Source of the DNA: Liolophura sinensis
Taxonomy: Eukaryota > Mollusca > Polyplacophora > Chitonida > Chitonidae
DNA: 64,000 nt
NCBI RefSeq assembly: GCF_032854445.1
Contig: NC_088303.1
Coordinates: 28,311,265 to 28,375,264, forward strand
Direction of reading: 5' to 3'
Below, in pieces: positions 1 to 13,292 of the stretch; position 1 is the first letter of the stretch, and every line of letters begins with the position of its first letter. Made by a program: the position numbers and the translations under genes. The notes beneath the pieces are model-generated. The model saw only the letters and a list, made by a program, of their open reading frames with translations. It was not told where the DNA came from and did not search any database.

Positions 1-1275
1 GAGACATGCTACAGTGCCTTCAGCAGACTTTAATAGGTGTCCCAGCAGGTCTGTATGCTCACGAACCACACTCTCAAACACAGCTTTTATTGGAGAAGGC
101 AATGAGAGAGAAAAACTGACCTGCTCAATGGTCAGTTCCCTTGTTATAAATGACTAACATTGGTGCATGGGAGATATGTACGCATGGAGAGCAAGTGGTC
201 AAGTGGAAATAATGATACTGCATGTATGGATGGACACATGCAAACACATCATTATACATGTACATGTACAACTGACCTGAGTTCAGTATAGGTGTACATT
301 TACGCTGAATGTGTATGCATTTACAATTTAATGTACACTGACTCTGTACACAAGCTATCATGTTTACAGATGGTACAGTACATGTACTCCTGGGACAAAA
401 AAAAACTTCATTAACTAAAAGCTGCACTTGCACATTACGGTTACAATATTTCAGCCAGTATCACGCTTTTTTTTACGAATTTTGGATTAAAAAAAAAATA
501 AAAAGGTAATATTTGTAGGCACTATTAATGATTAAATTTGATAGAATCAAATTAATGTATTATTTCTGGAGTCTTTCTCTATTTTACATCAGACAGATGT
601 TAGTCCAAGAATATCTTATACTACTAAATTTTTGTTGCATTGTAGCAGTGAACCACAAACAACTTGGCAAATTGTCAAACTTGACTGGATCACCTTCTGA
701 AATATGTGGATTTTCAACTTGAAAAGAAATAACATTCCCTGTATTTACAATGCACGTACATGTACAATGGACGTGCAAACAGTGTATGTCTATTTTATTA
801 CTTCAGTGTGCACGTTATTACTTCATCATACATGTATTCTTGCATTCAGGAGATAAAACGAATCCCACAAACAGGGTTTCAATGTAGCCGAAAATTTAAA
901 TATTCTAACAGCTGTTATACATCTATACTAGCTTGCAGACCATAATTTTTTAGGCTGTTACTGTATGCAACTCTGAATTGTGTTGATGTACAGAATTCAA
1001 CTGACTTCAATAGTTACATTAAAATTCCAGATCATAACATTCCAAGAAAACTAGAATTGATTTTGTCATGTGAAGAAGAAATGCTACTGATAACACATTA
1101 TTAATACCCCATAAGCATTATGAACGGATGAAGAGGTTTTTCAAAGTCAATTACATGTATTGCAGTGCCATTAAACAGGCATTCAATAACGATGTATTTT
1201 GACAAGACTTCTGGCTTGAGGGAAGATACAAAGCTGTTCCAGAATTGATTTCCAACAACAACCTACAATACAGAC
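1..1275. other. AT-rich unique sequence, no gene seen
   Basis: Short ORFs here (125-433, 528-778, 760-945) have AT-driven composition and no domain. Several TACATGTA motifs. If the minus-strand gene is agrin, this is intron between its first exons and the rest of the gene. Confidence 0.5.
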
Positions 1276-1515
1276 CTCGCTGGCTCAGATGGTTATTAAA
1301 CCTCTGCCTTGCTGTGAGTATCTGGTCCTTGACCTGGTTGTGAGTTCGAATCCAGGTCTCACTGTGTCCGCTGGGGCTTCAAGAGGTTGTCAGGTACCCA
1401 GTGAAGATTAGTGGTTTTCGCTGGGTAATCCAGTTTCATCCACTCATAGACATGATTATCATCGATTATGGGAGAAATTCTCAAGCACTTCATTAAAAAC
1501 AAACCCATCAATAAA
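1276..1515 (+). mobile_element. tRNA-derived SINE, family D
   Basis: The head has an A box (TGGCTCAGATGG) and a B box (GAGTTCGAATCC, near 1342), the internal pol III promoter of tRNA genes. It is followed by a body of about 150 bp and an A-rich 3' end (CAATAAATGAAATC). The body differs from the commoner family in this window. No convincing target-site duplication was seen. Confidence 0.65.
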
Positions 1516-1690
1516 TGAAATCAATCTTAAGACAATACATACAATACCGTATACACTGTACTGTATGTTAAAAAAATTTGCTCTGCTGACACTTATTCAA
1601 TTTCTAAGGGCTTAATGGCTGCACTAGAGAATAAGTATGAATGACTCATACAAACGGTGAGCTCAAGGTGTATATATGCTATATTGGGTG

Positions 1691-1745
1691 GAGGGCTAGT
1701 GATGTCTAACAAGCTTTATGTAAGACTACATCAATAGCCTTACAA
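1691..1745 (+). repeat. Left arm of a local inverted repeat pair
   Basis: The stretch from GGGCTAGTGATGTCTA to ACATCAATAGCCTT (about 50 bp) reappears inverted at 2225-2277 with one mismatch. The copy here is separated from its continuation (1969-1994) by about 225 bp that the other copy lacks. Confidence 0.75.
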
Positions 1746-1968
1746 ACCCTATCAACTGTTCGCTGGCCCTAAAACCTCAAATGAAATCAAGAAACCTGGG
1801 AGCAAAAGACCAATTAAGCCAAATCAAGAAACTTGGGACACCTAAACTCATCAGGTAAATCTACAGGTGCAAATTAACGTAGAATGCTTGAAGTTCCACA
1901 CCACGTTACATGGAAACCTGAGTTTCCTTTAATCAAGGGCAGCTGGTACTTAAACTAGCCTCATTACT
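1746..1968. mobile_element. Insertion-like segment interrupting the left arm
   Basis: The inverted copy at 2201-2277 joins the two flanks of this segment directly, so about 225 bp was either inserted here or lost there. The junctions share only a short CTT. No terminal repeats or coding sequence recognised. Confidence 0.4.
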
Positions 1969-2199
1969 TGCCAGAAGAAAGTACAGGTAAATGCCTCACT
2001 AATTAACACTGCCACGGCCTGCCAGTAATCACAGCTGTATAGTTAGTGATTAATATCCTATTAAATCCCCATAACAGGAAAGCTTGTAACATGTATTAGA
2101 TCTTTATTTTACCAAAACAAGCAATTAAACCAACAAGAGTAGAGTCACACTACATGTATTAAGAAAAAACATTTGAATTACCGCCCACTCCTCACCCCC

Positions 2200-2277
2200 C
2201 TGCATTTACCTGTACTTTCTTCTGGCAAGGCTATTGATGTAGTCTTACATAAAGCTTGGTAGACATCACTAGCCCCC
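2200..2277 (-). repeat. Right, uninterrupted arm of the local inverted repeat pair
   Basis: Reads in reverse as the left arm at 1691-1745 followed immediately by CTTGCCAGAAGAAAGTACAG (found at 1969-1994 in the other copy). Near-perfect identity points to a recent inverted duplication or two insertions of one element in opposite orientation. Confidence 0.75.
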
Positions 2278-5200
2278 CCTTGCCACCTTTTTGTGTAATG
2301 CTTCTTCCAACATTTTGGGGTCAGAACCATTTCTCCTTGCAAAGAGGCCAAATAAACTAAGGAGTAAAAGTGACCATATACAGCAATCTAAAAGATATTT
2401 CACTAACCTCAGCATTACGAGGTGAACTGTCTTGTTTTATCAAGACTTCATATACCTATAATATGTCATATTATGTGGCTATTTGGACTCACCGATAATA
2501 ATGCAAAATGTAAAATTACTAATGACTGACATATTACTTTTTCTCTCAGGTATTGATCCACCAGATTTTTCAAAACCTTCTGAGTGCTTCAGAACTGTAG
2601 ACTATCAAATATAAAAAGTCTTCCTATGACATATTGTATACAGGGTTGCTGGTGAAGTCTTAATAGTTTCAAATCAAACTCTACATAACAGGAGTCCCAA
2701 ATTTGTCCAATGAACCCTTTGTAAATCACAGTAGAAAAAGATCAACAATGAGTAATTTTGAAAGTTTGCTGATTAATTTTATACCTTTAATATTGATATA
2801 CATGTACATACAAGAACGTGGCAAACAAATGGATAAGATTATCTGAGGAAGTTAAAATTTCAAATATAGTAAAACATGTATAAATTGTCTTAACTATTTG
2901 TGAACAATGAGAAATCTGTCATGGGAGTACAAAGATTAGTAAATAACAAATATCTAATTAATTAACTGACAAGAGGTGTTACAGATGAACTGTCTTGCAG
3001 TGATGTGTATTTGACTTCTGACTTGTGGTTCATGAAGCTGGGATAGATTATCACTTGCACCTACAAGCTCTCAAACACCCTCTGTGTATTTAACTTGCCC
3101 TCACCCCCTAACAACTGTGAGGTCTTTGTTAAATGACTGGTTGTAAAGCACTTAGCCCCAGGCAAAGCTCTGGCACTGTTTAGAATCTCAATGACATATT
3201 TATCTTCCAATGGTGGGGAAAAATGGCTGGAATTTTCACCATACTGAACTGATAAACACCCATGTACTGCTAGACTCATTATGTCCACATCTGGAACGGG
3301 TTTCCACTATGTGAACACACACACTTCACTTCTGGTCTAAATAGATCACTTAAGTCAAGTATGTCTTGTAGCTCTACAGTATTTTCAAGTGAACTTATTA
3401 ATTACTTTAACGGGTCTTTATAGACAAGTTTTAAAATCAATCAGGTCAACAACAAAAAAAAGTCAAAAAAAAAAAAAATCACACCTGTGAAATAATGAAC
3501 ATCACAGTGCAGTTCCTAACAGCAGTTAATTAAAGCCTTTCTTAAATCTAGTTATCACTTCTGAACATTTGCAAGACCTTGTGGTACATGCTACCTAGGA
3601 AGGGCATTCCTACATGTAGACGCTACCTGGCAATTAATATTTCTACATGTAGATGCACATGTTACTTATATCAAAGCTAAAACATGTGTCTTTCATCACA
3701 GTTTTTCTGCATTTGCAAATACAAAATCCAATTTTTGTGGTTAATAATTCAGAAAAAAGGTTTGTGAATTACACTAAACAACTTTAAACAAACAACAATG
3801 CAGAAAATGCTTCACTTTTCTATTGCTGATAAGCTAAAAACCAAATTTATGTGTTTTCTAATATTGACTTCAAAGTCTTTAAAGAGATCTTCTCTTGAAG
3901 TTTTTTTATTTTCTAGGCCTTAAATGCTATTTCAGTACCAAGCACCATTTGTCTGTATCACCTTACTGACTCAAAGGCCACAAGGCCTCTTTTGTTTAAC
4001 TGAAATAAATCTTAAATCTTTCTTCTAAGTTTAAATGGGAAAAACAAAAGGTTGCACAACATCTTCACCAAATACATTTTACAAGTATTTGCAAAAAGCC
4101 TTAAACAAACATTATTTAAAATGTTCTTTTCTTTGACAAACAAGAGAAAATGAACTTTGACTTGGACACAGATGATCCTGAAAGTTTACCGAGAGTTAAA
4201 GCTAGAGCAAGTTCATCTGGAATTTGAAACAGGTACACAAATGAACACATACATGTACCTGTGTATGAACCGTTTTACGAGTGCACAAAAACACGAGTAT
4301 ACTCTGAGAAATGTTTTTAAATTTTTTTTTTTTGCTTTCTGATAATTGGCTTCAGGTCTCATTTAGGTCACAGCAGAGAGTTATTATTACAATTTGTATT
4401 TTTTTATATTTACCACAACAAAGGCAATGAATTTTCTCTGATCATCTCAGATAGAGGCTGATACTTTTTTATTTAATATGTGATAACAATAATTATTTTT
4501 CACACTTCACTGACTCTATGCAGATAGATAGAGTGAATGGGCACTACCTACAGTCCATTAATTTACTGGCTACTATGTTTGACTAATTCATTCTGATTCG
4601 GTTTGGGAAAATGATGATAACATGAAATAAGGGTAGGTGAAGATTTGTCATTTCCAACACTTATATGCATTTGTGCTAGTAAGTAATGTGAACACACAGA
4701 ATATAAAAATCGGCTAAGGAAAACTGTACTAATACCCTGACCAAAGTAGCAAAATTAATTGTCAGAATTAAAGCTATACCTTTTTGAAAATTAAACATTC
4801 ACTAAGTCAAAGACACACAGTTAGAAATAGTTGTAACGTTTCATCAGAAACTATGAGGGCAGGAGTTACTTTAAAACAGTCACATGTTGTGCTGTATGTA
4901 AATGTACATTTATTTACCTTAGCAAAGTTACAAATTTAACTTACCTCATTAAATGAAAAACTTTTCAACTGTGTAAACCTTGATAATATATTTTAGTTTG
5001 CATAGAGATGAAAGGAAAAGTTTGTCAAACAACGAATGTAGCAATTACCTGTAAGTAAATTCTACATGTAGGTTTTATGTACTCTAAGAACATGGATTTA
5101 TAACCTCTCGTAGAAGAAACAAGTTTCTTATGTTTATGTTCTTCAATTAAGAATAATTGAAATTTACTTAAGTGTTTTATTGTATGACAGCCTTTTTCAT

Positions 5201-5700
5201 CAAATTGCCTCATTGCTAATATAAACATCCAAAGATTTTTTACTGCTTACCTTTGCTTAGAAATAGGTTTCAAATGACTGACTTTCAAAAATTTATAAAT
5301 CCACTGTTGGTTTTTCAACTTTAATACCAATTCAGTAAGTTAACAGGTAAAATCAAATTCATATACGTATATAGCAAGCGCTAAGGTTATTGCCTAATTA
5401 TTATTAAGTTTAAAACTTTGTGAAGCCAAAAAGTAAAGACGAATGTCTATGAAAATCAACACTAATTGCTTAGAATTCATCAGCAATAGGAAAAATAAAA
5501 ATCTAACTTAAGATGATTACAAAAGTTGCAATTCCCATTACAATACTTTTTCCCGTTCAAGTTTAAATTACAACATTACTTTTAAATTTAATTGTAAAAT
5601 CCCTTGTTTTTAAGTTTAATTGTAGAACCTTTCTTTTTAAATTTAATTTTAACACTTAAATGAATACATGCATGAGGACAAATTATTACAATCATTACCA
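2278..5700. other. AT-rich intron-like sequence, no exon recognised
   Basis: No SINE or array seen. The minus-strand frame at 3061-3288 has fairly balanced composition (VDIMSLAVHGCLSVQYGENS...) after a possible acceptor (CCGTTCCAG) but matches nothing recognised. Oligo-A/T runs at 3453-3479 and 4321-4332. Confidence 0.4.
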
Positions 5701-5719
5701 GCACATTAGAAATACTTAC

Positions 5720-5915
5720 TTGATACTTTGATAAACTTGGAGTACTGCAGAATCATAACTACAGCAAGTCCACACCAAAACAAACCAAACAGACAACACA
5801 CAATTGCTAACGTGTTGGCTTTCCAGCATGAGCGCAAACACGTAGTAGCTTTTTCCGTGAAACTCATTTTCCTTGTCACAATGTGAACGTGAGGTAATTT
5901 AACAGTTGCCATCAT
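5720..5915 (-). CDS. Candidate alternative first exon with one membrane segment (possible transmembrane agrin isoform)
   Basis: An ORF of 65 codons plus one base begins with two adjacent ATGs; the second has A at -3 and G at +4. Residues 1-33 are basic (R16, K17, K22, R28, K32). Residues 34-56 (ANTLAIVCCLFGLFWCGLAV and on) form one hydrophobic segment, predicting a type II protein with cytoplasmic N-terminus. The open frame stops a few codons after a consensus donor, ATCAA|GTAAGTAT (GT at 5719-5718), so it reads as a first coding exon ending in phase 1. The agrin-like NtA exon on the same strand, 52 kb upstream, also ends in phase 1, so both could join one downstream acceptor. Vertebrate agrin makes its transmembrane form this way, with the membrane exon downstream of the NtA exon. 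No sequence similarity to that exon is claimed. It could instead start an unrelated membrane-protein gene. Confidence 0.55.
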
Positions 5916-6290
5916 GACTGATAAATCACATGAGGTAGAAATAATACATCCGTTTCAATGGTAACTCCAGCACCTGAGAATCTGCGAAGTTGATCAACAA
6001 CAACAAATTCAACACTTCCCCGACAACAAATTCGGTAATTCCATCAAAAGGCCTGCGACACATTCATAACTGTGTCATAACAAAATTCTAGTGCACAAAC
6101 CGTATTCATGCACGAATAAAAACTTTGTGTATTCGTGAACTTTTGAAAAGCACGACAATGGTCACCACAATTCCAAGAGTAGCACAGAAGTGCTGTACAC
6201 GTACGAATAAATCGGTGTTGAATATATAATCTGTCCCTGATTGTGGTGGGTCGAAAGATGTTTCTCAAGGTAGGTGAATGCACACAGAGC
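5916..6290 (-). promoter_or_regulatory. Probable 5' UTR and promoter region of the membrane-segment exon
   Basis: This stretch lies directly upstream of the first-exon-like ORF on the minus strand. It has visibly more CpG dinucleotides than the surrounding AT-rich DNA (for example around 6025, 6090-6105, 6150 and 6200-6250). No clear TATA box was identified. The promoter assignment is inferred from position and composition only. Confidence 0.3.
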
Positions 6291-7571
6291 TATATGCCTT
6301 CCAGGTATCCAGGTCACACTACACATCAGCTTCCAATGATAACACCCACCAGCACTATTTTAACACCCATTCACGCTTGAGGTGTGATCAAGACCTGTCA
6401 GGCAAATTCAAAAAATACAAAAAAAAAAAGAAAAACAATCCCTAAACAAAAAAAAAAATTCCACACAAAATCAACTTAATAAAAAATTAAGAGGAAACTC
6501 AAAAAAATTAACTTATAGGTCATCCAAACATATCCTGAGAGTTTGTTTTTTTAGGCCCGAAGCTCCTGTGTGGCATTTTCCAGTTGTGATCCGGATTTCT
6601 ATATAGCGATCTTACTCATATTAGCACTCCATTGGACCTCCCTGCATTACACACTGAACTCTTTCAAACTTTCGTTTACACAGGCCTGATCTCTTGAATA
6701 GTTCAACACAACAACAACGCTGCCTAGCCAACTGCTGACTGTACAGACACCACTGTTGTACTGTAGGCATTAGAGCATCCAGCCTGAGTCCGGCTATATC
6801 AAAGGCAGTGAATGACTGGTCGGCCACTGCACAGCTGACAGCAAAGAAAGAGCCTATAGTAGTTGGAACTGGGAGTGAGGGCCCCTTTTAATCCAGAGCT
6901 ATATAGTAGTGGCATGGGAGCCAGCACAGCCGGCTTTAATCCTGTGTGTAGTTGTAAACAGACACCACGTGCTGCAGTGCCATTCACCTTCATGGCAGAA
7001 TGAAGAAGCTAGTACTACAGGGAATAAGCTACCTTTTGGGCATTCAAGAGCCCCTCCATGACTGGGCATTCATTTGTGCCTGTTAATAGAACCCTGTGAA
7101 GAGTCCAGCCTTGTGGGCAGGGGTAGTGCTTATGCAGAAGAGGGGGTCTAAGGAGAATAAGCAGATGATTCTGAATAGGCTGTGAGTGACAGGACAGAAA
7201 ATGACCACTGCTTTATGAATGTATGACAGCCAGATGTGAGCCATACATAGACACACATGATACCTGTTAAACAGTACTGGAGTGATAGTAGCACATGAGC
7301 GGTGGGGGACAGACTGAAGTCCATGCATTAAAAGTCACTCTTAACAACTAATTGGATTACAGTGGAGGGCAGGACCAAATTTACCCCCCCCCCCCCCCCA
7401 CGGGTGACCACAGTACTTCCAAGTGCATGTTTTCTGATTTCAAGGACATGTTCCAATAACTTTTCACAGATACATTTGCCAGCATGTATAAAGAGTTAAC
7501 ATGCATGCCATTTATATAACCTCAGTTCAAAGGTATTAATACATGTAGTTGATTTGAGAACTGATGCAGTG
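6291..7571. other. Unique sequence upstream of the membrane-segment exon
   Basis: Overlapping minus-strand ORFs at 6621-6993 have no domain. A 16-18-base C run lies at 7383-7399. No gene supported. Confidence 0.4.
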
Positions 7572-7731
7572 TATTTATTTATTTATTTTGACTGGTGTTT
7601 TACTCCATACTCGAGAATATTTCACTTATACGACGACGGCCAGCATTATGGTTTGAGGAAACTGGAGAGAGCCCGGAGAAAACCCATGACCATTTGCAGG
7701 TTGCTGGCAGACCTTCTTACTTACGGTCGAT
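7572..7731 (-). mobile_element. SINE family A, 5'-truncated
   Basis: Carries the family 3' end and body: TTTATTTATTTA tail, GGTGTTTTAC, CGAGAATATTTCACTTATAC, GCCAGCATTATGG, GCAGGTTGCTGGCAGACCTT. The tRNA-like head is missing. Confidence 0.85.
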
Positions 7732-10582
7732 GCAGTGTAAGGTATGGTAGGGCCATGGAAACTTCTTTCTATATATGAAGCACACATCTACCATCTAAGT
7801 GTCAAGTCCGACATGTATATACCATTTCTTGAACATGAAGGGAACATGAAGTCGATAATTACAAAGCCCATTAAAAATAATTCCTAAGACACCAGTTTCC
7901 AAAGGAAGACATGCAATTGGATGATCCTCACATATAAAACATAGCAGTTAAATGCAGAAAAAAATTCTCTTTTTTGGGGGAGGGGGGGAACAATCATTTA
8001 ACTAATGAATGCTTTGATCAATGGTGCTATGAGAACCAACTTATAAACTACCTTACTGAGTGTTTCTTCACCAATTTCTTAAGTTGACTCAAAAGTGATA
8101 TAATACATGTATATAGAAAGCTATATGTATAGTGAGATCTGTTTGTGTGGGGTACTTGTAAATCCAAATTTATACAGTAGCCCTTAAGATAAGAGTAGCC
8201 ACTAACATAGGGGAAATATATGGTGGTGGTGGTGGTGGGGGGGGGGTTATAGATGTAGGAGGGGCAATCATTCAGGATGTAAATACTTGACACTGATACC
8301 CCCTACTATCTAATCTCTCATCCAATCAGTGATCCTTCACACTATTACTACCCACCCAGGGGCTTATAAAGTTCTCACATCAAAAGAGCCAGATAGCATC
8401 ACAGATGCTTATGGTCATCTTAAGCTTCTCCCTGGTGTGGACACATGTGGTAAGACTTTCACTGGTTGATTTACCAGTAGAATGCAGAACTTAGACTGTA
8501 ATGTCAGGATCACTCACCAGTTCTCAAATTATATATATATATATATACACAGTACCCTGTGGTGATTTCCACATGTGCATCCTTCACACTATTATACTTA
8601 CATGTATGTTCCTGAAGTACCCTAAATGATCACAAATTTCGTCCATGACTAACTTGCCCATTTTTTCCCCAGATTCACAGAGTCCTTCTGATTTTAGAAA
8701 GGTGTTTTGAGGTTTGTTTGGAACATGGGAAGATATTCTAATGGAAAATTATACAGGTATGTGTCAGCATCAAATATACTACTTTGTGACATTTATTTGC
8801 ATCTAAAAATTCAATTTTTGTGGGTTAAATTTTAGGAGATTTAGGGTATATATGTACCTCCAGACACACTCAACAAAATTTGTTCTAAAATTGAAACATG
8901 ACAACTGCCTTTTTCGCAGAGCGGAATGGCTTAATTCCCTTAACCCCAAAACTTTCACACCTAAAAAACGACTCCAGCGAGCCTGTATGCATTAGGTAAC
9001 ACAACCCAAAAGACTTTTTTTATGATAGCCATTTACTGCAAAAAAGAGCTTAACTTTCCAGCCATTTTTTTGTGTTACACATGTTCACTACCGGTATTCT
9101 GATCATCTACATATACAGGTACACTATAAGTTTTCACAATGTGCTTCAGCAGATGTACAAAAACAGGACGTTTTCTGGGATGAATGATAATTAATTTATG
9201 GTTTAATTAACGCCTCATAGTCTGCTTATTTTCTCAAAGTGAGATCTTTTCTTTAGAGCTTCCCCTCTTATTCTATTACTCTTGAAGTGTAAAGGCACAA
9301 TTTCCTGTTGCTGGTGCAAGAGATGTGCACCTTCTTACTCTGGACTGCTAGTAAATATGTTCATTCACTCGATCACTGGAAGAGCTCAAAATAAAAATGA
9401 TGACTGGCTAAAAATTGAGCCCAGGTCATCACAAAGGTTACTTTGTATCATGTAAATATTCATAATTTCAAACACCTAAGTGATTGTTTGTTGTATTTTC
9501 TTCATGTCTTAGTTGTTCTACAATGATATAAATAAGAGCAAATACATGTACATTTCACACCTTTAACTCATAGTGGATGACCTCAGTTTTGTTGAGGTCA
9601 TCATTGAAGACCTGGAGATATCAAACATTTTGACCCCCTGTAGTAAATGAGCTCACTTACATCCATAGTGCCATGCTGCATAGATGGATGGATGGTATGG
9701 CAAATGTACATGTGGATCACAATCCCACAAAAAATAATGTACGTTTGAACTAAAAAAAAAATCAGAGCAAGGGGCAAGCCTTATTTTTCACTCCATTTAC
9801 ATGTAGGTGATGATGTGGTGTCATAATTTATTAAAATAATAAATTAAAATCACATAAAAATAACATAATGAGCTGGAAAAAAGTTACCCATCCATGCCAA
9901 TGTCTAGAAACTTCCTGGCAAGTACTTACTGACTTCAACAATATGGTGTAATATGTGAGCCTTGTATTAAGGCAAACTACAAGTGCTAAAATACAGGTGT
10001 AATGTGATGGTCGAATCTTTGGTTTCCGTAGTACCTGCTGTGTCCACGCCACACTTTTGCTCTGATAGCAAAACAAACACAGGAAATACTCTGTTGGGTT
10101 ACCGACTTGAAAGCCTGGCATGATTTCAGCCACCAACCATGGAAACGGGGTCATCTAGCAGACAAATTGACATGTTAGTTCACGCGGGACGTCACACGCC
10201 CACTTGAGAGCTGCACTCGAGAGTTTGCTGTCACGTTTGGAACTATTTTAAAGCCATGTCCTTAGGCACCATAAAAAGGACTGTCAATTTTTCCATCATT
10301 GCATATGAACATAGAAGAGACTGCAAAAGCCATTTTAGACTTACATGTTAGTCAAAAATAAAACTAAAATTATGTTTTTAGAGTTTATTTTTCACCCTAT
10401 ACATTCAAATATTCATAAATGTTATTTTCTGTCAAATGCAATGTGGCTGCAACATTGACGAAGCTGCGTTATGCACAAATCTTTCAATCATTCATTCTAT
10501 AACCTCTGGGGCTCAGCCTCCAAACTGTGTGGTATTGTGCCTAATGTTGGATATATGAACAGTTGCAATCAATGTGACGTAC
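7732..10582. other. Unique intron-like sequence with simple repeats
   Basis: GGT repeats passing into a G run at 8221-8247, an AT tract at 8529-8547 and a G run near 7976-7988. The minus-strand frame 9831-10154 (107 codons) has four or five Cys but no recognised domain. Confidence 0.4.
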
Positions 10583-10808
10583 TGACTCAGGAGTCTCTCA
10601 CCAATGCAGTCGCTGTGAGTTCGTCCAGCTCTTGCTGGCTTCCTCTCCGGCCATAAGTGGGAAGGTCTGCCAGCAATCTGCGGATGGTCGTGGGATTCCC
10701 CAGGGCTCTGCCCAATTTTCTCCCACCATAATGCTGGCCGCTGTCGTATAAGTGAAATATTCTTGAGTACGGCGTAAAACACCAATCAAATAAATAAATA
10801 AATAAATG
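10583..10808 (+). mobile_element. SINE family A, plus orientation, head partly lost
   Basis: Starts inside the head (TGACTCAGGAGTCTCTCACC), has the B-box-like GAGTTCGTCCAGCTC, the full body and an AAATAAATAAATAAATG tail. The A box region is not recognisable upstream. Four reading frames overlapping it are not genes. Confidence 0.85.
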
Positions 10809-13027
10809 AATTTGATTAGCACAACAGAGATATATATTTTTGAGTAACAAACATGGTACATAATTTAGATACTGATTAAATTCATGTCCCTAGCACGTTC
10901 CTTTTCAAAATCACTGAAAATTGTTACCGGCTTATCATTACATGACTTTGTAATGTTTGTTACTAATTGTCAATAGTCTTATCATGGTTGACAGTTGATA
11001 TACAGTTGTCTGATTTGATGCCCAGATTTCACAGGTATGTCACAAGCAATCATTGGCAGGTTTCTGGCTCAATATTGTCAGATTTGTCTGAAATTGTTAT
11101 CCTAGATTATACTGTAAAGAGTCTTGCAATTAAGACAAAAAAGCTGTTCTAAACCAGTATGTACATATATATTACATTGCTCTAATATACCACAGTGAAT
11201 ACTAATTCAACTGATTGCTCATAAGTGACAGCACTGGTAACTGTAGTATTCACTTGGGTGTCCACCTTTAACCAGCGCAGTGAATACATGTAGCAGGCAC
11301 AGCAAATGCGATTAGCTAAAATGCTTAAGCTGCATTTACATAAAGCAATTTGTTGCAGTGAATGTGCAGAATTCACCAAACACTGAAAAGTATGAATTCT
11401 CAACCTAGTAAGGTATAAATGTACAAACCATAGGAAAATGGTTTTACACATACATGTATCTGTAAGTAAACCTACAATGTTTGCTACGTATGTAATTTTA
11501 ATTCATTACTTATTTTTAGTTAATATTAATGGCACAAAATCTAAACCAATATTCATGTATTTACTCTCTTTCATATTGACTCTAATCATCCATACCCTAT
11601 CATCATCATCACCATGCATCAATATGTTTTCAGAAATAATTCTGTAACTATACATAATATAAATCTTAAGACAAATTTCTCCTTTGATTTTGCAAGTCTT
11701 ATTCTGTTTCAAAACAAATTTAACAGCTTATCTTCTTTTTTTAACACAATGGCAATGAATTATCACTGATGTGTCCTCTAAAACATTGATTTTTCACCGA
11801 TAACAGTAAATTGGATTCTAATGTTGAAATGAAAATGTGAACAGTGAGCACTGCTCCATATACATGTAGTTTGTTGCCAAATAAAACACAAAACCTGGAT
11901 TTGACAATTTGCTTCTCTTTCGCCAATAATATTTAGACAAAAAAAAAAAAAAGTGAGATGTTCATGTGAGGTGATGGGTTTTCTTAATATGTTTACGGTA
12001 ACAAGTCTGTTAACAAAGTTATCTATATGCAATAGGTTGAGATTAGGGGAAATCCCATGCCCTGATAGGGAATATTTAAACAGTTTGGACATTTGCTGTA
12101 TTGATCTAGTGGGCTACACTATTGGAGGCGATATGCAAGATAACCATAACGAGTTACGGCCTGAGACCCAAACCGATCGCTCAACTCCTAACCTTCATGC
12201 AAAATGGAAGCTTCTTCCGCTCATGAATATTCATGCTGACAGTCTCATGCATAATCATAAACATGGTGTATTTTGTTTTACTCTTGACATTGCCTGATAG
12301 AGGAATAAATAAACACAAAGTCAATTAATATACCCGTGTATACACATATAGGCTAATGACAGGGAAATGCCTGAATTATTTAGCACCACCTAAATGCCAG
12401 AAGACAATGTTCAGCTCTTATAGGATTTGATTTGGCCAACAATATCACATCTCCACCCAACTCTTTCTGGATGCAGATCTGGTCATGACAATCATGCATG
12501 CACACTAAATGAACACTTGCAAGAGAAATCAGTCTTGATTTAACTGCCAATGTACATGTGTGCTACAGTCAAGAATAATTTCCTTACACCATGCACAACC
12601 ATCGTTTTATGGATCAAAGGAGCCAGGTGATGGAGGAACTTTTGGTCCACAAAATGCAGCTTACTTGGAGTTGAAAATTCAATATCATTAGTCGCCTAAT
12701 TGTCTATGTCAAAAATACTTCTGAATCACTACTGGAAAATTGCTACAGCATTATTTATTATTCATTTCATTAACTTATTTGAGTCCTGTTCTACGCTGTA
12801 ACCAAGAATGTTTCACTTGTATGAAGGACAAACCTTCAGGTAAGTATAGGTTAACAAAAACTGTGTACAGTGGTCACAGCTATATTTTAGTAAATAAGAA
12901 ATAAATTGAACAAAAATATAACAGTTTACATGTGCAATGCTTGATGACAATGTCATGCACCTTTTACGTTTTGGATCAGAAATTCCTGGTGGTGCAAACA
13001 GAGTAAGCTGACTCCACACAAACGCAC
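10809..13027. other. AT-rich intron-like sequence, no gene seen
   Basis: Overlapping ORFs on both strands at 11182-12297 look like chance frames; the 114-codon frame at 11953-12297 has no domain. Confidence 0.4.
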
Positions 13028-13127
13028 TGGTCAGCTGGGAGAGTCACTGCCACCAAGGTCCCACCCATACTGAGAATGGGGAATATCTATAAATTACCTG
13101 TCCAAGGCCAGGACTCAGCCTGCACCT
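13028..13127 (-). mobile_element. SINE family C fragment
   Basis: On the minus strand it contains GGCTGAGTCCTGGCCTTGGACAGG, similar to the B-box segment at 59478 (GGGTTCAGTCCCTGCCTTGG), 31812 and 44525. The shared CCTTGGA element after the B box defines this family. Confidence 0.45.
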
Positions 13128-13143
13128 CAGGGGCATCAAACTG

Positions 13144-13292
13144 ATTTATTTATTTGATTCGCGTTTTACGCCATACTCAAGAATATTTCACTTATACAAG
13201 GGCAGCCAACATTATGGTGAGAGCAAACCGGGCTCTGGAAACCCACGACTGACCATCCGGGGCTTGCTGGCAGACCTTCCCACATATGGCTC
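13144..13292 (-). mobile_element. SINE family A, 5'-truncated
   Basis: Shows the TTTATTTATTTGATTCGCGT end, AAGAATATTTCACTTATAC and the GCTTGCTGGCAGACCTTCCC block; the head is absent. It directly abuts the family C fragment at 13028-13127. Confidence 0.8.

Noticed and set aside
1277-1375. Possible functional tRNA gene
   Set aside because: A and B boxes are present but no consistent acceptor-stem pairing or anticodon arm was found, and a SINE-like body and A-rich tail follow.
3061-3288. Minus-strand ORF beginning near DIMSLAVH, resembling the recombinase phrase DIMSLTAH
   Set aside because: Only seven or eight residues agree; the following His/Tyr spacing and other landmarks are absent.
10513-10861. 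Several overlapping ORFs on both strands
   Set aside because: They lie on a family A SINE and share phrases with ORFs at other SINE copies (7554, 21133, 31407, 52757).
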